DNA of 42,181 nt from an uncultured Alphaproteobacteria bacterium (GTDB lineage Bacteria > Pseudomonadota > Alphaproteobacteria > Rhodobacterales > Rhodobacteraceae). Positions 41,909-42,181 of the stretch are shown here, one piece after another (positions within the stretch are counted from its first letter, which is position 1; each line of letters opens with the position of its first letter). Location: positions 1 to 42,181 of the forward strand of contig CACAFI010000014.1 of assembly GCA_902531755.1 (NCBI GenBank). Direction: 5' to 3'. Made by a program: the position numbers and the translations under genes. A model generated the notes under the pieces. That model saw nothing but the letters and a program-made list of their open reading frames with translations, ran no database searches and was not told the DNA's origin.

Positions 41909-42181
41909 ATGGCAATCAAATATTTGCATACAATGGTGAGGGTAAGAGATATTGACGCATCACTAAACTTTTATTGCAACCTGCTTGGACTAAAGGAAGT
42001 TCGTAGAAAGGAGTATGAGCTAGGTAAATTCACACTTATTTTTCTTGCACCACCTGATCAACCTGAAGCAATGATTGAGTTAACATATAATTGGGATAGC
42101 TCAGAAACATATACAGAGGGACGAAATTTTGGCCACTTAGCTTTTGAGGTTGATGATATTTATGAAACCTGTCAGCATTTG
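41909..42181 (+). CDS. gloA: Lactoylglutathione lyase (glyoxalase I), 5' part, cut by window end
   Basis: The first 91 residues of a glyoxalase I: the start YLHTMVRVRDIDASLNFYCN with the metal-binding His, LLGLKEVRRKEY, FTLIFLAPP, a Glu metal ligand in MIELTYNW, and NFGHLAFEVDDIYETC with the second His. It isomerises the methylglyoxal-glutathione hemithioacetal. ATG 41909 has AAGGATAGGA upstream. It is divergent from thyX with about 50 nt between them. Confidence 0.9.
   Translation, partial: MAIKYLHTMVRVRDIDASLNFYCNLLGLKEVRRKEYELGKFTLIFLAPPDQPEAMIELTYNWDSSETYTEGRNFGHLAFEVDDIYETCQHL

Overview
The window is about 42 kb of AT-rich (by eye roughly 35-37% GC), densely coding chromosomal DNA. It most resembles a free-living marine alphaproteobacterium. 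The evidence is the gene set (betaine and carnitine catabolism, bactofilins, ThyX, a class III cyclase with TPRs, a cytoplasmic S/N-oxide reductase) and the resemblance of several proteins (MltG, the alpha/beta hydrolase, the two-TM protein beside tRNA-Thr) to Rhodobacterales proteins as I remember them. The lineage call is inference.

Region 1 (1-9.1 kb) looks like a quaternary-amine and one-carbon block. An acyl-CoA dehydrogenase, an ADP-forming acyl-CoA ligase and a CaiD-type carnitinyl-CoA dehydratase form one operon. A sarcosine/dimethylglycine dehydrogenase-like flavoprotein with a GcvT half follows. Divergent to an Lrp/AsnC regulator lie metY (homocysteine synthesis) and a betaine-homocysteine methyltransferase-like gene. 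Together they could take carnitine or gamma-butyrobetaine and glycine betaine to methionine and folate-bound C1 units. Region 2 (9.2-14.1 kb) holds a cNMP-binding protein, a HAD/beta-hydroxyacid dehydrogenase pair, a PLP ammonia-lyase and an AMP-forming CoA ligase.

Region 3 (14.2-22.3 kb) is the accessory part. It has low coding density, a broken glycosyltransferase, orphan ORFs, a stand-alone sigma region 4 protein, a SEL1-repeat protein, a GNAT protein and an adenylate cyclase. Its right edge is an intact tRNA-Thr(UGU). A 63-bp exact copy of the tRNA 3' end lies at 19429-19491, and a decayed copy of the same junction lies near 14.7 kb. The layout is that of serial, decayed insertions at a tRNA gene. 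No integrase remains.

Region 4 (22.4-28 kb) is core: alpha/beta hydrolase, glycosyltransferase, thrS, infC (apparently started by the rare codon AUC) and a lipid A-type acyltransferase. Region 5 (28-35.2 kb) is envelope-related: a small lipoprotein, two bactofilins, a secreted repeat protein and an MltG-type transglycosylase directly downstream of one bactofilin. A CaiB/BaiF CoA-transferase with a long extra C-terminus and three orphan genes lie between them. Region 6 (35.4-42.2 kb) has a molybdopterin S/N-oxide reductase, katG, a flavin reductase, thyX and the start of gloA. No CRISPR array, rRNA, complete transposase or complete integrase was seen.
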